Shown here piece by piece: positions 9,425-19,020 of a stretch of DNA of 64,000 nt. The translations under genes were made by a program, and so were the position numbers. The stretch is taken from the NCBI GenBank assembly GCA_965116165.1, contig OZ220484.1, positions 2,356,001 through 2,420,000 of the forward strand, read 5' to 3'. Under the pieces are notes generated by a model. It had not been told where the DNA came from and searched no databases. It worked only from the letters and a program-made list of their open reading frames with translations. This DNA comes from Azophilus sp965116165 (GTDB lineage: Bacteria; Pseudomonadota; Gammaproteobacteria; Pseudomonadales; Azotimanducaceae). Position 1 is the stretch's first letter; every line of letters begins with the position of its first letter.

Positions 9425-10468
9425 CCACATTGCCGTGATCCGAGGTGACGAGCATTTCGCCGCCGGTTGCGGCCAGGGCGTCCTCGAGCCGTCCAAGGCA
9501 TTGGTCGAGGCATTCCACCGCCGCCACCGCGGCGCGGAAGACCCCGGTATGCCCCACCATGTCGCCGTTCGCGTAGTTGCACAGGATCAGGTCGAAGCGT
9601 TGCGAATCAATGGCGGCGATGAGGCGGTCGGTAACTTGGTGGGCGCTCATTTCGGGTTGCAGGTCGTAGGTGGCGACCTTCGGGCTTGGTATCAGGATGC
9701 GTTCTTCGCCCGCGAAGGGTTCCTCCCGGCCCCCCGAAAAGAAAAAGGTGACGTGCGCGTATTTCTCCGTTTCCGCGATGCGCAATTGCCGCTTGCCGAA
9801 CGTTCCCAGCGGTCGTCTCGGTCCATGGCGTAGTAGCGCCCGGTAATCGATCCGACGCGGCCCACGCCCAATTCCCCCAGCAATCCTTGAGCCTTCTCCA
9901 GGGAGGCCATGGCGCTTTTGGGCGGGGTGTCGCGTCCGTCCAGGAAGGCGTGCAGGTGGATTTGTTTGAGCCCCCGGCCCGCCGCCACCCGCAGCAATTC
10001 GAAAATCTGCGCCTCGTGGGAATGTACGCCGCCCGGCGACAAAAGCCCCAGGACATGCAATGCGCCGCCGGCGTTGAGAACCTTGTCGAACAAGCCGCCC
10101 AGTGCCGGGTTTGTCTCCAGTTCGCCCAGTTCGACGGCGCGGTCGATACGGCTTAAATCCTGTGGAACAACTCTGCCGGCGCCGAGATTCATGTGCCCGA
10201 CCTCCGAGTTGCCCATCTGCCCGCCGGGCAAGCCAACATCCGCGCCGGATGCGGATATCAAGGTATGCGGTCGGGTCGCAAGGAAGCGGTCCCAGTTGGG
10301 CGTGCGGGCCGCGGAAATCGCGTTGTGCTCAATGGCGTCCCGGTGGCCGAATCCGTCGAGCACGACGAGCAGGGTGGTCCTTTGGGCGGGTTGGTCTTTC
10401 AAAATGGTAGTGATTCCGAAATCTCCCGAGCCAATACAACCCACCATCGTTCCGACTTGGACGGTCAT
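9425..10468 (-). pseudogene. gpmI: Broken 2,3-bisphosphoglycerate-independent phosphoglycerate mutase
   Basis: GpmI interconverts 3- and 2-phosphoglycerate and is normally about 510 residues. The first piece (10468 to about 9800) runs from LLVVLDGFGHRDAIEHNAI through ASGADVGLPGGQMGNSEVGH, with the catalytic serine region, to GRYYAMDRDDRWER. About 125 codons are then missing. A second piece in another frame resumes at FGKRQLRIAETEKYAHVTFF and runs to LVTSDHGNVE near 9425, where it joins envC and loses its last ~115 residues. The N-terminus is also odd: about 20 residues (VQVGTMVGCIGSGDFGITT) precede the usual ILKDQPAQRTT start and contain the 26-bp repeat at 10413. The ribosome-binding site GAGGAGGGCC before ATG 10468 is intact. 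The enzyme cannot be functional. Confidence 0.9.
10413..10438. repeat. 26-bp direct repeat, left copy (flanks the RTX gene pair)
   Basis: The segment starts ATTCCGAAATCTCCCGAGCC and ends AATACA. It recurs at 19112-19137 in the same orientation with one mismatch. The two copies lie on either side of the two RTX genes, 8.7 kb apart. This copy is inside the extra N-terminal codons of the gpmI remnant. Confidence 0.85.
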
Positions 10469-10581
10469 TGGCCCTCCTCTCAACCATCACCCCGCGTCGG
10501 AAAAATATGTGTTGCCACATCGGGAAGACATGTGTTAAAGAGTGAGGGACGAGCTAAATTTCAGTGTGGGAGAGGATAACC

Positions 10582-12870
10582 ATGTCCAAAAAGGTGTGGA
10601 ACGGAACGACCGGTGATGATGAATATGCGGTTGGCACCAACGATGACTATAGGATTTATGGTTTGTCCGGCAATGATACGCTGACCGGCGGTGCTGGCGA
10701 TGACCATATTTGGGGCGGTGCCGGTAACGACACGCTGAGGGGTGGTGCTGGTGTGGACACACTTTGGGCTGGCATTGGTGATGACATCCTGTATGGCGAC
10801 GCCGGCGACGACACGCTTGGCGGCGGCGACGGTGATGACAGGCTGCACGGCGGTGCCGGCGACGACACGATGCATGGCGGTGCCGGCGACGACAGGCTTT
10901 CGGGCGACGCCGGCATTGATACGCTCTGGGCCGGCGCTGGTGACGACACACTGTATGGCGGTGTTGGTGACGACACGCTTGGCGGCGGCGACGGCGACGA
11001 CCATGTGGGTGGTGGCGATGGTAATGACATACTCTACGGCGGCGCTGGCAACGACGATCTGATGGGTGGTGCCGGCGCAGACAGGCTGTATGGCGGTGCC
11101 GGCGTGGATTGGGCTACCTATCGATTCTCGACAGTTGGCGTGACGGTCGATCTTCGGATCGGCTCCAACCCCCAACCGCCGCCGCAGCATGGCGGCATGG
11201 AGGGGGATGCCGTGGGCGACACGCTTGTCGATATTGAAAACCTTGAGGGCTCCGAGGGGAATGACGCACTGACGGGCGACGAGGAAGATAACTTCCTTAA
11301 AGGCGGCGAGGGCGACGATAAGCTGTATGGCCGCGGCGGTGACGACAGGCTGGATGGCGGTGCCGGAGAGGACACATTGGATGGTGGCGATAACAACGAT
11401 GGCGGAGATTGGGCTTCCTACAGACTCTCAACGGTTGGCGTGACGGTCAATCTTAATGGTGGCCGCTGCAGTGGCGGGGATGCCGAGGGCGATACGCTTC
11501 TCGATATTGAGAACATTGCGGGCTCCGACGGGGATGACACCCTGACAGGCGACTCGGGGGGGAACTGGCTGGAAGGCGAGGCCGGCGATGACTGGCTTGA
11601 TGGCGGGGCTGGCGATGATACCCTGTACGGTGGCTCCGGCAACGACATCCTGTATGGTCGCGACGGCGACGACACCCTGGATGGCGGCGACGGCGACGAC
11701 AATAACTATGAGGACGAGGCCGGTACAATCGTTGTCCGTGGGCTTTACGGCGAGGCTGGCGATGACACCCTATATGGTCGCGGCGGCAATGACAGGTTGG
11801 TGGGCGGTGTCGGCAATGATACCTTGCATGGCGGCACTGGCAACGACACATTGGAGGGTGGCTCCGACAACGACACACTGTATGGCGAGGGCGGCTCGGA
11901 CGCCCTGTACGGGCGCGACGGAAATGACTGTCTGTATGGCGGCGACGGTGACGACAAGACCTATACCTATGTGGACGAGGATGATAAAACCAAAACCGTT
12001 GTCCGTGGGCTTTACGGCGGAGAGGACAATGACTTCATGAGCGGTGGTGCCGGCGAGGATGAGCTCTGGGGCGGCGAGGGCAACGACGATATGGACGGCG
12101 GTACCGGCAACGACTGGCTTTGGGGCGAAGGCGACACGGACAGGCTGCACGGGGGCGACGGCAACGACACCCTGGATGGCGGCGACGGCCACGACAACAA
12201 GGCCTATGAAGTAGTAAAAGATGAGGAGGTAGGTAAAACCGTTGTCGGTGGGCTTTACGGCGGAGATGGCGACGACACGCTGTACGGCCGCGCCGGCGAT
12301 GATACTCTGTATGGCGATGCGGGCAATGACGCCCTGTATGGCGGCGAGGGCACGGACGAGCTATATGGCAACGCGGGCGACGACACCCTGGAGGGCGGCG
12401 ACGGCGACGACAAGACCTATGTGGACGAGGCCGGTAAAACCGTTGTCGGTGGGCTTTACGGCGGGGCTGGCGAGGACACGCTGCACGGCGGTGACGGCGG
12501 TGACACGCTGCATGGCAACGCGGGCGACGACATCCTGAATGGCGACGACGGCGACGACACCCTGGAGGGCGGATGGGGCAACGACACCCTGCACGGCGGT
12601 TCGGGCGGCGATACGTTTGTGTTCGCCCCCTCCGCCCCGGGCGGCGGCGAGAGGGACACGATCCTGGATTTCGACAGCGCCGAGGGCGACAGGATTGATT
12701 TGAGCGGACTAAGCGGTGTGGACGATTCCGGCGATTTCGTTATGAGTCTGATGAGGGACGACGATGGAGTCGTCAAAGGGGTCGCCATTGACCTGGTGGC
12801 GGTGGGTGGCGGCACTATTGAGCTGATGGAGCTGACCGCATTTTTGGACGATGACGACTTTATTTTCTGA
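10582..12870 (+). CDS. RTX (hemolysin-type calcium-binding) protein, 762 residues
   Basis: A probable type I secreted protein made almost wholly of GGxGxDxLx nonapeptide repeats that form Ca2+-bound parallel beta-rolls. The ATG at 10582 has GAGAGGATAACC before it and is preferred to the upstream GTG at 10564. It begins MSKKVWNGTTGDDEYAVGTN. Two inserted modules have the common form DW-A-S/T-YR-STVGVTV followed by GDTLLDIENIAGS (residues about 177-225 and 275-320). Four further inserts related to KTYVDEAGKTVVGGLYGG interrupt the repeats. There is no N-terminal signal peptide. The C-terminus (GGDTFVFAPSAPGGGERDTI, then ILDFDSAEGDRIDLSGLSG, ending DDDDFIF) resembles a serralysin-like cap and type I secretion signal. 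No catalytic domain is visible. No ABC exporter or HlyD gene is in the window. Confidence 0.9.
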   Translation: MSKKVWNGTTGDDEYAVGTNDDYRIYGLSGNDTLTGGAGDDHIWGGAGNDTLRGGAGVDTLWAGIGDDILYGDAGDDTLGGGDGDDRLHGGAGDDTMHGGAGDDRLSGDAGIDTLWAGAGDDTLYGGVGDDTLGGGDGDDHVGGGDGNDILYGGAGNDDLMGGAGADRLYGGAGVDWATYRFSTVGVTVDLRIGSNPQPPPQHGGMEGDAVGDTLVDIENLEGSEGNDALTGDEEDNFLKGGEGDDKLYGRGGDDRLDGGAGEDTLDGGDNNDGGDWASYRLSTVGVTVNLNGGRCSGGDAEGDTLLDIENIAGSDGDDTLTGDSGGNWLEGEAGDDWLDGGAGDDTLYGGSGNDILYGRDGDDTLDGGDGDDNNYEDEAGTIVVRGLYGEAGDDTLYGRGGNDRLVGGVGNDTLHGGTGNDTLEGGSDNDTLYGEGGSDALYGRDGNDCLYGGDGDDKTYTYVDEDDKTKTVVRGLYGGEDNDFMSGGAGEDELWGGEGNDDMDGGTGNDWLWGEGDTDRLHGGDGNDTLDGGDGHDNKAYEVVKDEEVGKTVVGGLYGGDGDDTLYGRAGDDTLYGDAGNDALYGGEGTDELYGNAGDDTLEGGDGDDKTYVDEAGKTVVGGLYGGAGEDTLHGGDGGDTLHGNAGDDILNGDDGDDTLEGGWGNDTLHGGSGGDTFVFAPSAPGGGERDTILDFDSAEGDRIDLSGLSGVDDSGDFVMSLMRDDDGVVKGVAIDLVAVGGGTIELMELTAFLDDDDFIF

Positions 12871-12942
12871 GCGGGCCCCGGGCCTGTCGGCGTGGGGCAC
12901 GGTGGACATATTAACAGTGGACATATTACGGGAGACGCGGAA

Positions 12943-15900
12943 ATGACGACGCAGGATATTTCCCTCACCGGCGGCGCCGGCGACGACAGCCTGGTTGGCG
13001 GATCGGGCAACGACACGCTGGACGGCGCCAAGGGCAACGACACGCTGACGGGAGGCGACGGCAACGACATCCTGTACGGTGACGCCGGCGACGACACCCT
13101 GGTCGGGGGCGGGGGCGGCGACAGCCTGTACGGCGGCACCGGCGACGACACCTTGGACGGCGGCGCCGGCCACGACACCCTGTATGGCGGCGAGGGCAGG
13201 GACACCTTCGTGTTCGCGGCGGGGGACGGCTCCGCCCATGTCGCCGATTTCGAGGCGGGCGAGACGATCCGGATTTCCGGTGTGTCCGGCGGGTTCGCGG
13301 GTCTGGTCATCGAGCAGATCGGGGACAACGCCGTCATCCGCCATGGCGACGGCGACGAGATCACCCTGCAGGGTGTGTCGGCGGCTTCGCTGGGCGCGGA
13401 CGACTTCGAGTTCCCGGCGGCCGGGAACGCCCCGCGGGACGGCGGCGACAGTGACCTGCGGGGCGCGCCCCCCGGCGATGTTCCGGGCGGCAACGACGGC
13501 GCTCCACAGGGCGCATCCGTCGGCGACACCCCGAACGACAACGGCGGCGACGCGACGACCGACGACTCCAGCGGCGGGGACGAGACGACGCAGGATATTT
13601 CCCTCACCGGCGGCGCCGGCGACGACAGCCTGGTTGGCGGATCGGGCAACGACACCCTGGACGGCGCCAAGGGCAACGACACGCTGACGGGAGGCGACGG
13701 CAACGACATTCTGTACGGGGACGCCGGCGACGACACCCTGATCGGGGGCCGGGGCGGCGACAGCCTGTACGGCGGCACCGGCGACGACACCCTGGACGGC
13801 GGCGGCGGCCACGACACCCTGTATGGCGGCGAGGGCAGGGACACCTTCGTGTTCGCGGCGGGGGACGGCTCCGCCCATGTCGCCGATTTCGAGGCGGGCG
13901 AGACGATCCGGATTTCCGGTGTGCCCGGCGGGTTCGCGGGTCTGGTCATCGAGCAGGTCGGGGACAACGCCGTCATCCGCCATGGCGACGGCGACAAGAT
14001 CACCCTGCAGGGTGTGTCGGCGGATTCGCTGGGCGCGGACGACTTCGAGTTCCCCGCGGCCGGGAACGCCCCGCGGGACGGCGGCGGCGACGGCGACCCG
14101 CGGGGCGCGCCCCCCGGCGATGCCCCGAACGGCAACGAAGGTGGCGGCGGTGCTCCACAGGGCGCGTCTCCCGGCGATGTTCCGAGCGGCAACAACGACG
14201 GCGGCGTCGCTGCGCAGGTCGCGTCCGTCGGCGACGCGACGACCGACGATTCCAGCGGCGGGGGCGAGCTGAGCGGCGGCAGGGGCGACGACACCCTGGA
14301 CGGCGGCGCCGGCGACGATGTGCTGAGGGGCCGCGGGGGCGACGACACGCTGAACGGCCACGGGGGCGACGACACCCTGCGGGGCAGCAAGGGCAACGAC
14401 ACCCTGGACGGCGGCGCCGGCGACGACAGCCTGGTTGGCGGCAAGGGCAACGACATCCTGTACGGGGACGACGGCGACGACACCCTGAGCGGGGGCCGGG
14501 GCGACGACACCCTGTACGGCGGCGCCGGCGACGACACCCTGAGCGGCGGCGAGGGCGGCCATGACACCCTGATTGGCGATGTGGGCAGGGACACTTTCGT
14601 GTTCGCGGCGGGGGACGGCTCCGCCCATGTCGCCGATTTCGAGGCGGGCGAGACGATCCGGATTTCCGGTGTGCCCGGCGGGTTCGTGGGTTTGGTCATC
14701 GAACAGATCGGGGACAACGCCGTCATCCGCTATGGCGACGGCGACACGATCACCCTGCAGGGGGTGTCGGCGGATTCGCTGGGCGCGGACGACTTCGAGT
14801 TCCCGGCGGCCGGGAACGCCCCGCGGGACGGCGGCGACAGCGACCTGCGGGGCGCGCCCCCCGGCGATGCCCCGAACGGCAACGACGGTGGCGGCGCTGT
14901 TCCACAGGGCGCATCCACTGGCGACACTTCGAGCGACAACGGCGGCGACGCGACGACCGACGATTCCAGCGGCGGGGGCGAGACGACGCAGGATATTTCG
15001 CGCACCGGCGGCGAGGGCGACGACACCCTGTACGGCGGCGGCGGCGGCGATGTGCTGAGGGGCCGCAAGGGCGACGACACGCTGAACGGGCGCGGGGGTG
15101 CCGACACCCTGTACGGCGGCAGGGGCGACGATACCCTGGACGGCGGCGAGGGCGACGACACCCTGGACGGCGGCGAGGGCGGCGATGTGCTGAGGGGCCG
15201 CAAGGGCAACGACACCCTGGATGGCGGCGACGGCGGCGACACCCTGTTGGGCGGCGGGGGCGACGACACCCTGGACGGCGGCGAGGGCGACGACACCCTG
15301 TACGGCGGCGAGGGCGACGACACCTTGGAAGGCGGCGCCGGCAACGACACCCTGGTTGGCGGCAGGGGCGGGGACATCGTCTACGGCAGCGACGGCGACG
15401 ACACCCTGTTGGGCGGCGGGGGCGACGACACCCTGTACGGCGGCGAGGGCGACGACACCCTGGAAGGCGGCGAGGGCGACGACACCCTGGAAGGCGGCGA
15501 GGGTTCCGACACCTTCGTGTTCCGGTCGGGTGACGGCGGCGACACGATCACCGATTTCGGGGAGGGCGACCGGATTCGTCTCGAGGGGGTCTCGGTCGGC
15601 TTCGGGGGGCTGGACATCCGTCGGGACGGCGCCGACACCGTTATCCACCACGGGACCGGCGACACGATCACCCTGCGGGGCGTGTCGGCGGACTCCCTGG
15701 GCGCGGACGACTTCCTGCTTCCCGACGCGGGCCCGGGCCTTCCCGGCACCCAGGGAAGCCCGCCCGCGCAAGGCGCCGGCGAGAAGGCGGCGCCCCCCCA
15801 CGACGACGACTGGGATGGCGAGGGCGCCGGCACCGGCCACATCCAAAGGGGCACCGACGGCGACGACACCCTGAATGACGACAATCGGGGCGACGACATC

Positions 15901-18900
15901 CTGCTCGGCGGCAAGGGCGACGACACCCTGACCGACAACAGTTGGGGCGACGACATCCTGCACGGCGGTGCGGGCGACGACACCCTGGACGGCGGCCGGG
16001 GCGACGACACCCTGTACGGCGGTTCGGGCGACGACACCTTGGACGGCGGCCACGAAAACGACACCCTGTACGGCGGTGACGGCGACGACACCCTGGACGG
16101 CGACTGGGGCGACGACACCCTGTACGGCGGTGACGGCGACGACACCCTGGACGGCGACTGGGGCGACGACACCCTGTACGGCGGTTCGGGCGACGACACC
16201 CTGGACGGCGGCTACGACAACGACACCCTGTACGGCGGTTCGGGCGACGACACCCTGGACGGCTACCAAGGCAACGACACCCTGGTTGGCGGCAAGGGCG
16301 ACGACACCCTGAAAGCCGGTTGGGGCGACGACACCTTCGTGTTCCGGGCGGGAGACGGGAACGACACCATTACCGGTCTCGAGAGAGGCGACCGGATTCG
16401 TCTCGACGGGGTTTCGGTCGGCTTCGAGGAGCTGGATATCCGTAGGGACGGCGCCGATGCCGTGGTCCACTACGGCGACGGCGACACGATCACCCTGCAG
16501 GGCCGGGGCGGGTGGGCGTACTCTCTGGGCGAGAACATCCTACTTCCCGACGCCAGCGAGACTCCAAACAAGCCGTCCGGCACCAACCGGAAGGTGACAA
16601 CCCCCCACGACGACGACTGGGATGGCGAGGGCACCGGGCACACCCGCATACATAGGGGCACCGACCGCGACGACCCCATATACGGGTCCGGCGTCCTGCT
16701 CGGCGGTTCGGGCGACGACACCCTGAGCACCCCGATGATGGACTGGGGCTATGACATTCTGCATGGCGGTTCGGGCGACGACACCATGAAAGGCGGCTTC
16801 GGCGACGACACCCTGTACGGCGGTTCGGGCGACGACACCCTGGGCGCGGGCCAGGGCGAGGACACCCTGTACGGCGGCAAGGGCGAGGACACCCTGTACG
16901 GCGCTGCCGGCGACGACACCCTGCATGGCGGCAAGGGCGAGGACACCCTGTACGGCGCTGCCGGCGACGACACCCTGCATGGCGGCAAGGGCGACGACAC
17001 CCTGTCCGGCGGCCAGGGCGAGGACACCTTCGTGTTCCGGGCGGGAGACGGCAACGACACCATTACCGATTTCTGGGGGCGCGGCGGCGACAAGATTCAT
17101 CTCAGTGGGATTTCCGGCGGTTTCGGGGCGCTCGACATCAGCCGGGACGGCGACGACACGATCATCCGCTACGGCACCGGCGGCGACACGATCAGGCTGC
17201 GGGGCGAGAGGGCGGACTCCCTCGACGCCAGCCGTTTCATATTCGGCGTCTACGAACCCCCGCCCCCGCCATCGCACCCGCCACCGCCTAGGTTTAAGAC
17301 TCCCCTGGACGACGACTGGGATGGCGACAGGGATGAGATTGGCTATGTGGTGTCCGGCCGCATCCAGAGGGGCACCGACGGCGACGATACCCTGACCGGC
17401 CTGACCGGGGCGTCCGACATCGCGCTCCGTGGGGACAAGTTTGTCAACATTCTGCTCGGTGGCGCGGGCGACGACACCCTGTTGGGCGGCGCGGGCGACG
17501 ACATCCTGCATGGCGGCCAGGGTGTCGACACCCTGCATGGCGGCTCGGGCGGCGACACCCTGTACGGCGGCTCGGGCGGCGACACCCTTTACGGCGGTTC
17601 GGGCCACGACACCCTGCACGGCGGCCAGGGTGTCGACACCTTCGTGTTCCGCGCGGGAGGCGGGGACGACACCATTGTCGATTTCGAGAACGGGGACAGG
17701 ATTTATCTCAATGGGGTTTCCGGCGGTTTCAAGGCGCTCGACATCAGTCGGGACGGCGACGACACGATCATCCGCTACGGCACCGGCGGCGACACGATCA
17801 GGTTGCGGGGCGTGAAGCCGGACTCCCTCGGCGACAACGGGGTTTTCAATTTCGGCGGCGGCCACGGGCCCGGAACCGCCGGCCTCACCCTGGAGGGCGG
17901 GGGCGTCCTGCATGGCGGCGCGGGCGACGACACCCTGAAGGGCGGCGGCACCCTGTACAGCGGCGGCACCCTGTACGGCGGCGCGGGCGACGACACCCTG
18001 AGGGGCAACGGCACCCTGTACGGCGGCGCGGGCGACGACACCCTGGATGGCGGCCGCGGCACCCTGTACGGCGGCGCGGGCGACGACATCCTGAGGGGCA
18101 GCGGCACCCTGTATGGCGGCACGGGCAACGATTTCCTGGAAGGTTACGCGGCCGATTTCTTGGACGGCGGCGAGGGCAACGATGTCCTGGACGGCGGCAG
18201 GGGCAAGAACACCCTGCATGGCGGTGACGGCGACGACTTCCTGGATGGCGATTGGGGCGACGACATCCTGCTCGGCGGCGCGGGCGACGACACCCTGAAC
18301 GGCGGCTGGGGCGCCGACACCTTCGTGTTCCGGGCGGGGGACGGCAACGACACCATTGAAGATTTCGGGCACGGGCACGATAACGACCAAATGCCTTACG
18401 GAATCGGGTCTGTTTTCGACAAGATTCATCTCAGTGGGGTTTCCGGCGGTTTCGGAGCGCTCGACATCAGTCAGGACGGCGACGACACGATCGTCCGCTA
18501 CGGCGCCGGCGGCGACACGATCAGGTTGCGGGGCGTTAAGGCGGGTTCCCTTGCCGACAGCGATTTCATATTCGGCGTCTACGAGTACGAGCCCCCGCCC
18601 GCGTCGCTCGGTCTGAGTGGCGGCCCGGGCGACGACACCCTGACGGGCGGCGAGGGCGACGATTTCTTGAACGGCGGCGAGGGCGACGACATCCTGATCG
18701 GCGGCGGTGGCGACGATTACTTGACGGGCGGCGGTGGCGACGATACATTCGTTTTCACCAACGACTCCTCGAGCATTGGCGATAAGGACACGATCTCGGA
18801 TTTCGGTGGGTTCGGTGGGTATAGGCACGGGCCGGAGAAGGGGGACAACACCATCCAACTTTCCGGCTTCACCGGCGTGGACGACTTCAGCGATCTCAAG

Positions 18901-19020
18901 GGCAGGATCACCACGGGATCCGGCGGCGACATAGTCATCGACCTGAGGGATGTGGGCGGCGGCCAGATCGTGCTTGAGGGCGTGGCCCAGGTGGATGCCG
19001 ACGACTTCGATTTCGGATAA
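12943..19020 (+). CDS. Giant RTX protein with nine repeated beta-roll/cap units, 2025 residues
   Basis: The start ATG at 12943 follows GGGAGACGCGGAA; 72 bp separate it from the first RTX gene, so they are probably one operon. The protein is a chain of units, each a block of GGxGDDTL repeats closed by a cap of the form DTFVFRAGDGNDTITDF, then GDRIRLxGVS-GF, then GDTIxLxGVxADSLGADDFxF. Caps occur at about residues 88, 301, 552, 856, 1131, 1362, 1566, 1793 and 1935. The first three units are near-identical at DNA level. Linkers are Gly/Pro-rich, and three contain DDDWDG followed by RGTDGDDTL. The last cap (ending VDADDFDFG) is the presumed type I secretion signal. No enzyme domain is seen, so a surface, adhesive or matrix role is the simplest guess. 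The very regular codons make long antisense open frames, which are artefacts. Confidence 0.9.
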   Translation: MTTQDISLTGGAGDDSLVGGSGNDTLDGAKGNDTLTGGDGNDILYGDAGDDTLVGGGGGDSLYGGTGDDTLDGGAGHDTLYGGEGRDTFVFAAGDGSAHVADFEAGETIRISGVSGGFAGLVIEQIGDNAVIRHGDGDEITLQGVSAASLGADDFEFPAAGNAPRDGGDSDLRGAPPGDVPGGNDGAPQGASVGDTPNDNGGDATTDDSSGGDETTQDISLTGGAGDDSLVGGSGNDTLDGAKGNDTLTGGDGNDILYGDAGDDTLIGGRGGDSLYGGTGDDTLDGGGGHDTLYGGEGRDTFVFAAGDGSAHVADFEAGETIRISGVPGGFAGLVIEQVGDNAVIRHGDGDKITLQGVSADSLGADDFEFPAAGNAPRDGGGDGDPRGAPPGDAPNGNEGGGGAPQGASPGDVPSGNNDGGVAAQVASVGDATTDDSSGGGELSGGRGDDTLDGGAGDDVLRGRGGDDTLNGHGGDDTLRGSKGNDTLDGGAGDDSLVGGKGNDILYGDDGDDTLSGGRGDDTLYGGAGDDTLSGGEGGHDTLIGDVGRDTFVFAAGDGSAHVADFEAGETIRISGVPGGFVGLVIEQIGDNAVIRYGDGDTITLQGVSADSLGADDFEFPAAGNAPRDGGDSDLRGAPPGDAPNGNDGGGAVPQGASTGDTSSDNGGDATTDDSSGGGETTQDISRTGGEGDDTLYGGGGGDVLRGRKGDDTLNGRGGADTLYGGRGDDTLDGGEGDDTLDGGEGGDVLRGRKGNDTLDGGDGGDTLLGGGGDDTLDGGEGDDTLYGGEGDDTLEGGAGNDTLVGGRGGDIVYGSDGDDTLLGGGGDDTLYGGEGDDTLEGGEGDDTLEGGEGSDTFVFRSGDGGDTITDFGEGDRIRLEGVSVGFGGLDIRRDGADTVIHHGTGDTITLRGVSADSLGADDFLLPDAGPGLPGTQGSPPAQGAGEKAAPPHDDDWDGEGAGTGHIQRGTDGDDTLNDDNRGDDILLGGKGDDTLTDNSWGDDILHGGAGDDTLDGGRGDDTLYGGSGDDTLDGGHENDTLYGGDGDDTLDGDWGDDTLYGGDGDDTLDGDWGDDTLYGGSGDDTLDGGYDNDTLYGGSGDDTLDGYQGNDTLVGGKGDDTLKAGWGDDTFVFRAGDGNDTITGLERGDRIRLDGVSVGFEELDIRRDGADAVVHYGDGDTITLQGRGGWAYSLGENILLPDASETPNKPSGTNRKVTTPHDDDWDGEGTGHTRIHRGTDRDDPIYGSGVLLGGSGDDTLSTPMMDWGYDILHGGSGDDTMKGGFGDDTLYGGSGDDTLGAGQGEDTLYGGKGEDTLYGAAGDDTLHGGKGEDTLYGAAGDDTLHGGKGDDTLSGGQGEDTFVFRAGDGNDTITDFWGRGGDKIHLSGISGGFGALDISRDGDDTIIRYGTGGDTIRLRGERADSLDASRFIFGVYEPPPPPSHPPPPRFKTPLDDDWDGDRDEIGYVVSGRIQRGTDGDDTLTGLTGASDIALRGDKFVNILLGGAGDDTLLGGAGDDILHGGQGVDTLHGGSGGDTLYGGSGGDTLYGGSGHDTLHGGQGVDTFVFRAGGGDDTIVDFENGDRIYLNGVSGGFKALDISRDGDDTIIRYGTGGDTIRLRGVKPDSLGDNGVFNFGGGHGPGTAGLTLEGGGVLHGGAGDDTLKGGGTLYSGGTLYGGAGDDTLRGNGTLYGGAGDDTLDGGRGTLYGGAGDDILRGSGTLYGGTGNDFLEGYAADFLDGGEGNDVLDGGRGKNTLHGGDGDDFLDGDWGDDILLGGAGDDTLNGGWGADTFVFRAGDGNDTIEDFGHGHDNDQMPYGIGSVFDKIHLSGVSGGFGALDISQDGDDTIVRYGAGGDTIRLRGVKAGSLADSDFIFGVYEYEPPPASLGLSGGPGDDTLTGGEGDDFLNGGEGDDILIGGGGDDYLTGGGGDDTFVFTNDSSSIGDKDTISDFGGFGGYRHGPEKGDNTIQLSGFTGVDDFSDLKGRITTGSGGDIVIDLRDVGGGQIVLEGVAQVDADDFDFG
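13198..14825 (+). repeat. Three long near-identical DNA repeats inside the giant RTX gene
   Basis: Segments at about 13198-13440, 13838-14080 and 14588-14825 are nearly identical DNA, each encoding the cap DTFVFAAGDGSAHVADFEAG, the following ETIRISGV and the ending FPAAGNAPRDGG. The flanking beta-roll blocks and Gly/Pro linkers are duplicated too, giving an overall unit of roughly 640-750 bp. Such recent duplications make copy-number variation and assembly error likely. Confidence 0.85.

Noticed and set aside
10582..19020. The dense tandem repeats as a CRISPR array
   Set aside because: The period is 27 bp or multiples (nonapeptide codons), there are no unique spacers, and the frame is coding throughout.
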